This document shows positions 17,071 to 25,263 of a stretch of 64,000 bases of DNA, piece by piece. The position numbers were made by a program, and so were the translations under genes. The stretch comes from Prado023 sp963747335. Its GTDB lineage: Bacteria > Actinomycetota > Actinomycetes > S36-B12 > CAIYMF01. Where the stretch lies: contig CAVVEV010000009.1 in assembly GCA_963747335.1 (NCBI GenBank), positions 1 to 64,000 on the forward strand, given 5' to 3'. Positions within the stretch are counted from its first letter, which is position 1; each line of letters starts with the position of its first letter. Below the pieces are notes generated by a model that worked only from the letters and a program-made list of their open reading frames with translations, was not told the DNA's origin and made no database searches.

Positions 17071-17856
17071 ATGCAGCACGCGACGTCGGGCGACGGCACT
17101 CTGATCGCTTTCCATGAGGTGGGCAGTGGGGTTCCGGTCGTCATCGTCGGGGGGGCGTTCTCGACCGCGGAGGCGGGCGCTCCGCTAGCTGCGGCGCTGG
17201 CGGCGGACGGATTTCGGGGTATCACGGTGGATCGCCGCGCCCGCGGGAACAGTGGAGACACCGCCCCCTACCTGCCTGCCCGGGAAGCGGAGGACCTCGC
17301 GGCGGTGATCAACGAGGTCGGCGGGGAGGCGGCGGTGATCGGACACTCTTCAGGCGCCGTCCTTGCCTTGTTCGCTGCCGGGGAGGGCGTGCCCATGACG
17401 CACCTGTTCCTCTCGGAGCCGCCGTTCCACTTCGGTGAGGGCGAGCCGGCTGCGGACCTGCCCGAGCGCCTCCAGTCGCTGATCGACGAAGGCCACGCGG
17501 ACGAGGCCGTGGTCCTGTTCCAGCGGGAAGCGGTGGGGCTGCCGGAGCCGGTGATCGAGCAGATCCGGTCCAGTCCCTTGTTCGCTGCCCTCGTCCCGCT
17601 GGCCCAGTCAACTGTGTACGACGCCCTGCTCACCAGGGCCGTGTCGACTCCGACGGCGGCAATGATCGACGTGCAGGTTCCCGTGACGATCCTGCGCGGT
17701 GAACCGACGTTCCCGATGCTTGTAGCGGCGACCGATCGGTTGGCCGAGCTGATGCCGCACGCGGAACTTGTGGTTGTCCCGGAATCACACGACCACGGGG
17801 TCGATCCGGTAGGCACCGTCCGCGAGATCCGCAGCCGGCTCGCGCGTCCAAGGTGA
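17071..17856 (+). CDS. Alpha/beta-fold hydrolase
   Basis: A 261-residue soluble hydrolase. The nucleophile elbow G-H-S93-S-G-A, the early oxyanion strand VPVVIVGGAF, the RRARGNSGDT loop and a late ESHDHGVDP histidine segment give the full serine-aspartate-histidine arrangement. Relatives include esterases and haloperoxidase-like enzymes; no substrate can be assigned. I start at ATG 17071, close behind GGTGGGA and at the point where the fold begins; an extension to 16891 overlaps the response regulator gene and is discounted. Confidence 0.85.
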   Translation: MQHATSGDGTLIAFHEVGSGVPVVIVGGAFSTAEAGAPLAAALAADGFRGITVDRRARGNSGDTAPYLPAREAEDLAAVINEVGGEAAVIGHSSGAVLALFAAGEGVPMTHLFLSEPPFHFGEGEPAADLPERLQSLIDEGHADEAVVLFQREAVGLPEPVIEQIRSSPLFAALVPLAQSTVYDALLTRAVSTPTAAMIDVQVPVTILRGEPTFPMLVAATDRLAELMPHAELVVVPESHDHGVDPVGTVREIRSRLARPR

Positions 17857-18052
17857 TTTGTGCCAACGGCCTGAATGACCAACGGCTCGATTCCGTTCCA
17901 GGCTCCAACGTCGTCCGACTTTGCCGCGCGGCCAGCGCGGACCTGCTGATGCGGGCTGCCGACGGCCTTGTGGTGGCCTGCGGGGAGTCGTGTTGCCCTC
18001 TGAGTGCCGTTCGGCCCTGTCGCCCCGGCCGGGTCGGTGGGAGCCTGCCAGC

Positions 18053-20179
18053 ATGCACCGCCGTATGTGGCCGGGAAGCCATTTCCCTCTCGGGGCGACG
18101 CCCGATGCCGGGGGCACCAACTTCGCCATTGCCTCCCAGGTGGCGCAGAGGGTCGTCCTGTGTCTGTTCGACGAGGCGGGTCACGAGGATCAGGTGACGC
18201 TCCGGGAGTACGACAGCGGTGTCTGGCACGGCTACCTGCCGGGAGTTGGTGTCGGGCAGCGGTACGGGTATCGGGTGCACGGCCCCTATGACCGCAGCCG
18301 GGGACTGCGGTGCAATCCCGCGAAGCTGCTGCTGGACCCCTACGCCCGGGCCTTCGACGGCGAGTTGAGCTGGGGCCCCGAGGTCTTCGACTACGACTGG
18401 AACGCACTGGACACGATCTCCGTGCTGGATTCCGCGGCCCACATGCCGAAGTGCCTGGTCGTGGACCCGACTTTCGACTGGGCCGGAGACGTCGCTCCTC
18501 GGACCTCCTACGCGGACTCCGTCATCTACGAGGTTCACGTCAAGGGGTTCACGGCCACCCACCCGGGTGTGCCCCCGGAACTGCGTGGGACCTACGCCGG
18601 ACTGTCCCATCCCGCGGCCGTGGCGCACCTGACCTCGCTCGGGGTGACGGCCGTGGAACTGCTGCCCGTCCACGAGTTCATCACTGCCAGCGCGCAGGCC
18701 CGCTCCGGGTTGTCCAACTACTGGGGCTACAACACGATCGGCTTCTTCGCACCGCTCGAGGAGTACTCGGCGGCGTTCCAGGCGGGGTGGGTCGGTGGCC
18801 AGGTGCGGGAGTTCCAGCAGATGGTCCTGGCCCTGCACGCTGCGGGGATCGAGGTGATCCTCGACGTGGTGTACAACCACACCGCCGAGGGTGACCAGTT
18901 CGGCCCGACCCTGTGCTTCCGCGGCATCGACAACCATGCCTACTACCGGGTGGACCCGGCTGACCCGTCGCGGTACCTGGACACGACCGGCACGGGCAAC
19001 TCCTACAACGTCGATGACCACACCTGCCTGCGGCTGATCATGGACTCGCTGCGGTACTGGGTCACCGAGATGCACGTCGATGGGTTCCGCTTCGACCTGG
19101 CCACCGCCCTGGCCCGCGAGGACGGCGGGTTCGCACGGCTCTCGTCCTTCTTCGCCCTCGTCGACCAGGACCCGGTGATCAGCCGGGTGAAGCTGATCGC
19201 CGAGCCGTGGGACGTCGGGCAGTGGGACAGCTACAGCGTGGGGGCGTTCCCGGACACCTGGAGCGAGTGGAACGGGCGCTATCGCGACACGGTCAGGGGA
19301 TTCTGGTCCGGGCGCCTCGGCATGCTGCCGGAGCTGGCCACCCGGGTCGCCGGGTCCTCGGACATCTACGGGCCGAACCGGCGTCGGCCGCACGCCTCGA
19401 TCAACTACGTGACCTGCCACGACGGGTTCACCCTGCGCGATCTGGTGTCCTACTCAGCCAAGCACAACGAGGCCAACGGCGAGGGGAACCGGGACGGGAC
19501 CAACGACAACATCTCGTGGAACCACGGCATCGAGGGTCCCAGCGACGACCCGGCGGTGGAGTCCGCCAGGGACCGGGACGTGCGGGCCCTACTCATGACA
19601 CTGTTGCTGTCCCGCGGGGTCCCCATGCTCCTCGGCGGCGACGAGCTCGGCCGTACGCAGCGGGGGAACAACAACGCGTACTGCCAGGACAACGCGATCT
19701 CCTGGTTCGACTGGGCGCGCGTCGACGACGACCTGCTGGCCTTCGTCCGGCGCGTCATCGCGATGCGTCGGGCGCACCCCGTGCTGCGACGACGCCGGTA
19801 CTTGGCCGACCCCGGGTACTCCGTGTGGTTCGCTCCGGACGGCCGGGTGATGTCCCCACCCATGTGGCAGGACCCGACGCGGCACAGTGTGGCGGTCTTC
19901 GTCGACGGGTCCGTCGCGCCCGACCACGACCGCTGGGGGGAGCCACTGCTGGACCACAACCTGCTCGTACTGGTCAACGGGGAGGCGGATCCCGTGGAGT
20001 TCCGCATCCCCGACACCGCACCCGCCGGTCGGCCGTCGGACCTGTGGCGCCTGGAACTGGACACCACCCTCCCGGGGCCTGAGCCCGCGTCCACGACCCT
20101 CGTCCGCGTGGGGGACACCGTGCTTGCCCCCGGCCGCAGCCTGCTCGTGCACTGGTCGGCGTGGGACCCGGTGCCATGA
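18053..20179 (+). CDS. glgX: Glycogen debranching enzyme GlgX
   Basis: A 708-residue GH13 isoamylase-type enzyme that removes alpha-1,6 branches from glycogen after phosphorylase action. The N-terminal CBM48 domain begins GSHFPLGATPDAGGTNFA. The barrel carries the nucleophile D348 (DGFRFDLATAL), acid/base E384 (LIAEPWD) and transition-state D457 (TCHDGFTLRDL), and also YNHTAEG and QDNAISWFDW, typical of GlgX. I start at ATG 18053, just ahead of the CBM48 and with GGGAG upstream; a frame from 17921 adds unrelated residues. It stands alone here, with no other glycogen genes adjacent. Confidence 0.95.
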   Translation: MHRRMWPGSHFPLGATPDAGGTNFAIASQVAQRVVLCLFDEAGHEDQVTLREYDSGVWHGYLPGVGVGQRYGYRVHGPYDRSRGLRCNPAKLLLDPYARAFDGELSWGPEVFDYDWNALDTISVLDSAAHMPKCLVVDPTFDWAGDVAPRTSYADSVIYEVHVKGFTATHPGVPPELRGTYAGLSHPAAVAHLTSLGVTAVELLPVHEFITASAQARSGLSNYWGYNTIGFFAPLEEYSAAFQAGWVGGQVREFQQMVLALHAAGIEVILDVVYNHTAEGDQFGPTLCFRGIDNHAYYRVDPADPSRYLDTTGTGNSYNVDDHTCLRLIMDSLRYWVTEMHVDGFRFDLATALAREDGGFARLSSFFALVDQDPVISRVKLIAEPWDVGQWDSYSVGAFPDTWSEWNGRYRDTVRGFWSGRLGMLPELATRVAGSSDIYGPNRRRPHASINYVTCHDGFTLRDLVSYSAKHNEANGEGNRDGTNDNISWNHGIEGPSDDPAVESARDRDVRALLMTLLLSRGVPMLLGGDELGRTQRGNNNAYCQDNAISWFDWARVDDDLLAFVRRVIAMRRAHPVLRRRRYLADPGYSVWFAPDGRVMSPPMWQDPTRHSVAVFVDGSVAPDHDRWGEPLLDHNLLVLVNGEADPVEFRIPDTAPAGRPSDLWRLELDTTLPGPEPASTTLVRVGDTVLAPGRSLLVHWSAWDPVP

Positions 20180-20195
20180 TGGCCTGCACATGCGC

Positions 20196-20214
20196 AAGCC
20201 GGGCCACGCGGCTT
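20196..20214 (+). terminator. Possible terminator after glgX
   Basis: A 6-bp stem (AAGCCG/CGGCTT) with a 7-nt loop, 16 nt after the glgX stop, without a T-run. The remainder of the 314-nt gap before the aldo/keto reductase shows nothing else that I can support. Confidence 0.35.
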
Positions 20215-20493
20215 GAACGACGGCCAATCCGTCCTGACCGGTGATCGCAGAGTGCCTCGGGCTGGCTCGTCGCCGGGTGCGGGCAGCGGGCTGCGTCCGG
20301 CTGGGTGCGTTGGCCGTGGTGCATTGAGACAGGGTCTGGCAGTACCGGGATCAGCAGTCACTGTCGCCCTTTCACGATCGCTGGTTTCCTTGAAGTCAGC
20401 GCCGAGCGCAACCGACGCCAGTGGATGACCCGCCCCGAACCCGGGCATCGGCGACACATCAGAGGACAAGGACCACAACGAGGAGGACGCGCG

Positions 20494-21480
20494 ATGCACA
20501 CTCGCACACTTGGACAGGGCCTGAGGGTCTCGGCGATCGGCTTGGGCGCGATGGGCATGTCGATGAGCTATGGCCAGAACCCGGGCAGCCGGCAGGACAT
20601 GATCGCGGTCCTGCGCGGCGCCGTGGACCTGGGCGTCACCTTGTTCGACACCGCTGAGGTGTACGGACCGTACGTCAACGAGGAGCTCGTCGGCGAGGCA
20701 CTGCAGCCTGTTCGCGACGACGTGGTGATCGCCACCAAGTTCGGCTGGGACATCGTCGACGGGAAGATGGTGGGCCTCGACAGCCGTCCCGAGCAGATCC
20801 GCCGGGTCGCCGAGGCTTCCCTGAGCCGGCTGCGGGTCGAGGCGCTCGACCTGTTCTACCAGCACCGGGTCGACCCGGACGTGCCGATCGAGGACGTCGC
20901 CGGAGCCGTGGCCGAGCTCGTTGCCCAGGGCAAGGTGCGCCACTTCGGGCTGTCGGAGGCCGGTGCAGCCACGATCCGCCGCGCGCACGCGGTGCACCCG
21001 GTGACCGCGGTCCAGTCGGAGTACTCGCTGTGGACCCGGGACCCGGAGCCGGAGGTGCTGCCCACCTGCGCCGAGCTGGGGATCGGGTTCGTGCCGTTCA
21101 GCCCGTTGGGCAAGGGCTTCCTGACCGGCACCGTGACCACCGACACCGAGTTCGCCGAGGGGGACATCCGTCGCCGCGTGCCTCGATTCGAGGCGGCCAA
21201 CCTGGCCGCCAACCAGGCGGTCGTGGACCGGGTCCGCCACCTGGCCGAGGCCAGGGGCGCCACCCCGGGGCAGGTCGCCCTGGCGTGGCTGCTGGCCCAG
21301 CGCCCCTGGATCGTGCCCATCCCCGGTACCCGCCGACTGTCCCGGGTCCAGGAGAACGCGGAGGCCACCATCGTCGCCCTGTCCGCCGATGAACGCGCCG
21401 AGCTCGACCGCCTCACCGACGAGGTCGGCGTCGCCGGCAGCCGCTACAACGACGCGATGCTGGGCATGGTCGGCCGATAG
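20494..21480 (+). CDS. Aldo/keto reductase
   Basis: A 328-residue NADPH-dependent oxidoreductase with a TIM barrel. The catalytic tetrad is visible: D52 and Y57 (FDTAEVYGPY), K82 (ATKFGW) and H124 (YQHRVD); the C-terminal IPGTRRLSRVQEN segment binds the cofactor phosphate. The sequence is close to the group annotated as pyridoxal or general-stress aldo/keto reductases. AGGAGGA at 20481-20487 fixes the start at ATG 20494. The substrate is unknown; nothing nearby suggests a pathway. Confidence 0.92.
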   Translation: MHTRTLGQGLRVSAIGLGAMGMSMSYGQNPGSRQDMIAVLRGAVDLGVTLFDTAEVYGPYVNEELVGEALQPVRDDVVIATKFGWDIVDGKMVGLDSRPEQIRRVAEASLSRLRVEALDLFYQHRVDPDVPIEDVAGAVAELVAQGKVRHFGLSEAGAATIRRAHAVHPVTAVQSEYSLWTRDPEPEVLPTCAELGIGFVPFSPLGKGFLTGTVTTDTEFAEGDIRRRVPRFEAANLAANQAVVDRVRHLAEARGATPGQVALAWLLAQRPWIVPIPGTRRLSRVQENAEATIVALSADERAELDRLTDEVGVAGSRYNDAMLGMVGR

Positions 21481-21649
21481 GCCGCCTGGGACTGGCGGGA
21501 CGGCTGCAGCCTTTGCTGTGGCGTGCTGGCCTTCGACACCCGCACCTATCGCCAGCCCCTGGCGAGCTGAGTGGAGTGGGCCCAGGCCCAGGACCAGGAG
21601 TGGAAGGCAGCGGCCGCCGGGTGGTCCCCCGTGGCGGAGGGCGGTGGGC

Positions 21650-21883
21650 TCAGCCGGCCAGGAGGTGCTCGGCCTGGGCTGTCGCCCTGCCCACGCGTGG
21701 TGCCGGGTGGGCATCCCACAGGTTCACCCCAGCGTGCGCGTACTCGACGGCCTCGTCGTGGCTACCACCGCGGATGCGGAACATCGAAGCCCCTGCAAGG
21801 TCAGCACCCAGCGCCTCGAGTTCGCCGGCCTGGTCGGGGGTCCCGCCGGCGGCGATGTAGAGGTCGGCGTTGCGAGTCTTCAC
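21650..21883 (-). CDS. Small uncharacterised protein
   Basis: A 77-residue protein, starting at GTG 21883 with GGAG 11 nt upstream. Third codon positions are strongly G/C and the residues look natural: NADLYIAAGGTPDQAGELEA, then a short MFRIRGGSHDEAVEYAHAG stretch. I do not recognise a family. The acidic, alanine-rich, helix-prone sequence has no membrane segment or signal. The same frame extends upstream to 22054, but the added residues read like non-coding sequence. Confidence 0.5.
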   Translation of the reverse strand: MKTRNADLYIAAGGTPDQAGELEALGADLAGASMFRIRGGSHDEAVEYAHAGVNLWDAHPAPRVGRATAQAEHLLAG

Positions 21884-22315
21884 GTCTCTTGCTCCAAGGG
21901 CATAGGTGAGGTCAGCACCCTCACCCGCGCGCGGTTCGTTCTCGTCGGCTACCAATCGCCCGAAACTGGTTCGGGGTTCAATCATCGCACCGATTGGTCG
22001 GCGCTGCCTGGGAATCGCACCGGCGTCGGTGTGTCGGGCGCGCCGGATCGGCACCTCCCCGCGGCTCTGGTCACGCGGCGCGGACGCGGGGCTTTCGGGT
22101 GTTCGTTTCAGATTGGACGTTCAGGCTGTGATCTGCGATGAGGCATGATCCCCACCACGAGGTTCGAGTCGGAGGTCGTGCTCAACGGCGAACAGACCCA
22201 CTCCTCCCGCGCTGCCGGGTCGTCCGTTCCGGGGCAGACTCTGTAGTGGCGAGGAGAGCAGGGGTGCGCCGTCTGAGCAGACCCACGACCCGAGGAACGG
22301 CCTGGAGACTGAGCC
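21884..22315. other. Intergenic stretch with a possible gene remnant
   Basis: At 22145-22246 a short plus-strand frame encodes PTTRFESEVVLNGEQ before a stop. This resembles the N-terminal strand of DUF1905/YdeI-type proteins (pattern F-x-x-x-V-x-L-x-G) and lies just ahead of a YdeI-like gene, so it may be a decayed copy. Confidence is low. Nothing else is visible. Confidence 0.25.
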
Positions 22316-22789
22316 ATGGTGACCGAGGAGCCTGAGTGGGTGGAGTTCGATGCGCTCGTCGAGGCGGTGGTGTGGGGGCGCAGCGTGTACACCATCATCC
22401 GTCTGGACAAGGCGCTGGAGACTGCTGCGAAGGCTGCCGGGACGCGTAGGGTCGAGGGCATCATCGACGGACTGCCCGTCAATGTCGGGGTGAACCGAGC
22501 GGATGTCCTCGAGGACGCGTTCATGTACGCCGGCAAAGGACTGCAACGCCGCCTCAGCGCTCGACCGGGTGACGTCGTCTCCTGTCGCCTGCGTCCGGCA
22601 GATCCCGATGACGTCCCGCTCGCCGACGACGTCCAGCGCGCCCTGGTGGACGCCGGTCGCCTTGATGCCTTCCAACGCAAGACGCCTGCCGACCGACGGC
22701 GACTCCTGCAACCTATCGAGGAGGCGGCACGACCGAGCACCCGCCAGCAGCGCATCGCGGCCCTGCTGCGCACACTGCCGCCCGGCTGA
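22316..22789 (+). CDS. YdeI/OmpD-associated-like protein (DUF1905 type)
   Basis: A 157-residue soluble protein. The first 95 residues form a small beta-barrel like DUF1905 (VYTIIRLDKALETAAKAAG, then RRVEGIIDGLPVNVG and a GDVVSCRL strand). The C-terminal part (VPLADDVQRAL, FQRKTPADRRRLLQPIEEA and TRQQRI) matches the YdeI helical tail. The family occurs widely, with a proposed link to bacteriocin or cationic-peptide protection but no firm activity. The start at ATG 22316 lacks a good ribosome site. It sits just outside the truncated IS. Confidence 0.72.
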   Translation: MVTEEPEWVEFDALVEAVVWGRSVYTIIRLDKALETAAKAAGTRRVEGIIDGLPVNVGVNRADVLEDAFMYAGKGLQRRLSARPGDVVSCRLRPADPDDVPLADDVQRALVDAGRLDAFQRKTPADRRRLLQPIEEAARPSTRQQRIAALLRTLPPG

Positions 22790-22923
22790 CCGGGCGCTGC
22801 CGCCCAGTTGCGTCCGCCAGAGTGTTCGGGTAGCTCGGTGATCGTGTCGCTGCAAACGTGAGCGCGGTCATCGCGTGATCCTTCGAGTGATCTTCCACAA
22901 CCGACTCGAAGAGGACTTCCACG

Positions 22924-23803
22924 ATGACCGCTGTTCCCAGTATTGACCCTGCCCGGTTCCTGAACGAGCACCTGGCCCAGGCCGGTCCTGATCTGATGCG
23001 TGAGCGGCTGTCCACGTTCATCCCGACCTTGTTGTCCGCCGACGCCGTCGCGGTGTGTGGTGCCGGCTACGGGCTGCCCAGCCCGGAACGGACGCACACC
23101 CGCAACGGCTACCGACACCGGGACCTCGACACCCGGGTCGGCACGATCGACGTCGCGGTCCCGAAGCTGCGCTCGGGGACGTACCTCCCGGAGTGGTTGC
23201 TGCAGCGCCGCCGCCGGGCCGAAGCGGCTCTGACCTCGGTGGTGGCCACCTGTTACCTGCTTGGGGTGTCCTCCCGGCGGATGGACCGCCTGGTCCAGTC
23301 CCTGGGCATCACGGGGCTGTCCCGTTCGCAGGTCTCGGAGATGGCCAAGGACCTCGACGCCCATGTTGAGGACTTCCGGACCGGTCCGTTGGACGCCGGG
23401 CCGTACACGTTCGTGGCCGCGGACGCGTTGATGATGAAGGTCCGCGAACGGGGGTGATCAACGTCGCCCTGCTCGTGGCCACCGGCGTCAACGCGGATGG
23501 GCACCGGGAGATCCTCGGGGTCCAGGTGAACACCGCCGAGACCGGGGCTGCGTGGTTGGTTTCTTCCGCGACCTGGTCGCCCGCGGGTTGTCCGGGGTCG
23601 TCCTGGTCACCTCAGACGCCCACGCCGGGCTCGTGGAGGCGATCGCCGCGACCCTGCCCGGAGCCAGCTGGCAGAGATGCCGAACCCACTACTCGGCGGA
23701 CCTGATGTCGGTCACCCCGAAGAGCTCGTGGCCGTGGGTCAAAGCGCTGCTGCACTCGATCTATGACCAGCCCGACAAGGAGTCGCAGGTCAGGGCTGTT
23801 TAC
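22924..23803 (+). pseudogene. IS256-type (mutator family) transposase, broken
   Basis: The first frame (22924-23457) encodes the N-terminal half, including TRNGYRHRDLDTRVGTIDVA and the first catalytic aspartate region (VAADALMMKVRE). The match then moves to the frame of 23454 (VALLVATGVNADGHREILGV) and again to that of 23552 (FFRDLVARGLSGVVLVTSDA, with the second aspartate). It ends at YDQPDKESQ, exactly where the left att repeat begins. The third catalytic residue (glutamate) and about 150 C-terminal residues are absent. Two frameshifts plus truncation mean it cannot transpose. The left IS end is probably within 22830-22920, but no matching right end exists. Confidence 0.85.
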
Positions 23804-23851
23804 CAGTGGAGCGGGTGACCGGGATCGAACCGGCATGGCCAGCTTGGAAGG
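23804..23851. repeat. Left att site: 48-bp copy of the tRNA-Gly 3' half
   Basis: Identical over 48 bp to 31163-31210, which covers the 3' half of the intact tRNA-Gly gene plus flank. Similarity continues outward with one gap and two mismatches to 23785. It holds the T arm, anticodon-side sequence and CCA end but no 5' half, so it is not a functional tRNA. It marks the far end of the integrated element. Confidence 0.85.
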
Positions 23852-23925
23852 TATGTGACATGCGGTGCGGGTTTTGCACCCTCAAGCGGCGTGGTGCTCG
23901 TGTGTGTCCGGCTCCGCCCGGGCGG

Positions 23926-24333
23926 TCAGGGCGCCGGGGGCAGCATGCGCTGCGCTGCGGTGGTCAGGGTGGTGGCCGCGCGCAGGACTGCCGTGTGCCG
24001 GTCCGGGGTGAGGTAGTCGGTGGCGTAGTGCATGGGGTCCTTGGCGTCCAGGGCGATGCGCAGGGCCTTGGCCAGGTCGGGGCCCTCGGGCAGGACGGTG
24101 GCCAGCAGGCCCACGGCTGCGCGGTGGTCGGCGTCGCGGGAGCGTTGGCCGAGTCGAATGCAGCACATGGCGTCGGCGGCGGCGATCGCGGCCAGCACCG
24201 CAGCGGCGCCGGAGGCCTTGCGGGCGGCGGTCGTGGGCCAGGGGTGGCCGATCTCGGCCAGCGTGATCTGCTCGAGGGCGTACTCGATGCGTTCCCGGGC
24301 GTCGGTGGGTCCACATGAGGCTCGCCGGCTCAT
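23926..24333 (-). CDS. HEPN-like protein, probable toxin partner
   Basis: A 135-residue, mostly helical protein. Helices around residues 40-60 (SGAAAVLAAIAAADAMCCIR), 66-80 and 85-105 fit the four-helix HEPN fold. R64 and H70 in RSRDADH give the HEPN ribonuclease pattern R-x5-H. HEPN proteins paired with a nucleotidyltransferase are typically RNase toxins that the partner silences, by AMP transfer in the studied cases. Here its ATG overlaps the nucleotidyltransferase stop by 4 bp (24330-24333). It lies 75 nt from the left att repeat. Toxicity and the modified residue are not shown by sequence. Confidence 0.7.
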   Translation of the reverse strand: MSRRASCGPTDARERIEYALEQITLAEIGHPWPTTAARKASGAAAVLAAIAAADAMCCIRLGQRSRDADHRAAVGLLATVLPEGPDLAKALRIALDAKDPMHYATDYLTPDRHTAVLRAATTLTTAAQRMLPPAP

Positions 24334-24965
24334 GCGGACCTCGCTGCCGTGGCCAGGGCCGTGCTGACCGGGGGAGGAGGCGCGACCAGCCAGTGGGCGT
24401 CGCGGCGCAGCTCGCCGATGAGGGGATCCCCGGCGGCGATCATCCGGTTGAACGTGATGGCGTCGAACTCAACCCACGACAGCGGATTGCCGGTCCAGCG
24501 TTCGACCTGGCTGGCCGTGTCATCGAGCTGCACACGCCACGTGCGGTCGTCGACCGCGACCGTGTCGGGTCGCAGGACAAGCACGTCGAGGTCGCTGCGG
24601 GTCGTCCCGTCTCGCCGCGCGGCGGATCCGAACAGCGCGCACCCGGCGCACGGCACCGACCAGCTTCGGATGGCCGCACCAAGCAGGGTCTCGAGCCGGT
24701 CGAGAGCCTGCAGCATCTCCAGGGCCGGGCCGACCAGCAGATGCTCGCGGTTGAGCCGATAGGCGTTGGCCGCACCGACCGGTTCGACCAGAACCATCCC
24801 GTGCTCCACCAGCTGGGTGAGGACCTTGCCAGCTCCGGCATGGCTGAGCCCCGCCAGCCGCGCGATGGTGCGTCCGGTGAGCCCAGCCGACGTTCCGGCG
24901 AGCACCCCCAGCACGGCGGACGTGCCACCCTGCACCAGGGGCGCCGTCGGAGCGGATAGATCCAT
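24330..24965 (-). CDS. HTH-nucleotidyltransferase (MNT) antitoxin-like protein
   Basis: A 211-residue two-domain protein. Residues 15-75 form a winged helix-turn-helix (LTGRTIARLAGLSHAGAGKV and LVEHGMVLVEP). Residues 105-175 carry the minimal nucleotidyltransferase motif G113-S114 ... D125-x-D127 (GSAARRDGTTRSDLDVLV) with a third acidic site near E166/D168. MNT proteins encoded with HEPN partners act as antitoxins that adenylylate the HEPN protein. The fused DNA-binding domain suggests it also represses its own operon. The start is ATG 24965; an extension to 25085 runs through the promoter repeats and is rejected. Confidence 0.78.
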   Translation of the reverse strand: MDLSAPTAPLVQGGTSAVLGVLAGTSAGLTGRTIARLAGLSHAGAGKVLTQLVEHGMVLVEPVGAANAYRLNREHLLVGPALEMLQALDRLETLLGAAIRSWSVPCAGCALFGSAARRDGTTRSDLDVLVLRPDTVAVDDRTWRVQLDDTASQVERWTGNPLSWVEFDAITFNRMIAAGDPLIGELRRDAHWLVAPPPPVSTALATAARSA

Positions 24966-24976
24966 GGATCCAGTGT

Positions 24977-25004
24977 CAACCAAGAGCGGCCAATTGGCAA
25001 CCAA
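24977..25004. promoter_or_regulatory. Operator-like repeats upstream of the MNT-HEPN pair
   Basis: CAACCAA occurs at 24977-24983 and 24998-25004, a spacing of 21 bp (two helical turns), with the 10-bp palindrome GCCAATTGGC (24989-24998) between them. They lie directly upstream of the MNT start and are good candidates for autoregulation by its HTH domain. Confidence 0.45.
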
Positions 25005-25263
25005 TAGAGGGCGTTGGTTCGCCGGACGCGACCTGAGTCCCGTTCGACGTCCGCGAGCGGAATCGCTCGGGGTGGGGGCGCCCACTTCGCCCAGATTGAC
25101 GCAGAACTACTTGCGGCGGGGAAGGGGCTGTTCACAATCCGCGGTGTGGCTGTGGCCCGAAGCCACCGACTTCGAGCAGGTGTCGTCATGCCTACCGGGC
25201 AGACGGGTTCGAGGGCGCGGTACTGCTGGCTGTAGGTATGGGGGGCGGGCTAGCCTCGGGCCC

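Noticed and set aside
23807..23851. Second tRNA-Gly gene
   Set aside because: Only the 3' half is present; the acceptor 5' strand, D arm and part of the anticodon stem are missing, so it is an att repeat.
24766..25263. N-terminal extension of the S9 peptidase
   Set aside because: It overlaps the HTH-MNT gene and its promoter repeats; the conserved fold begins after ATG 25264.
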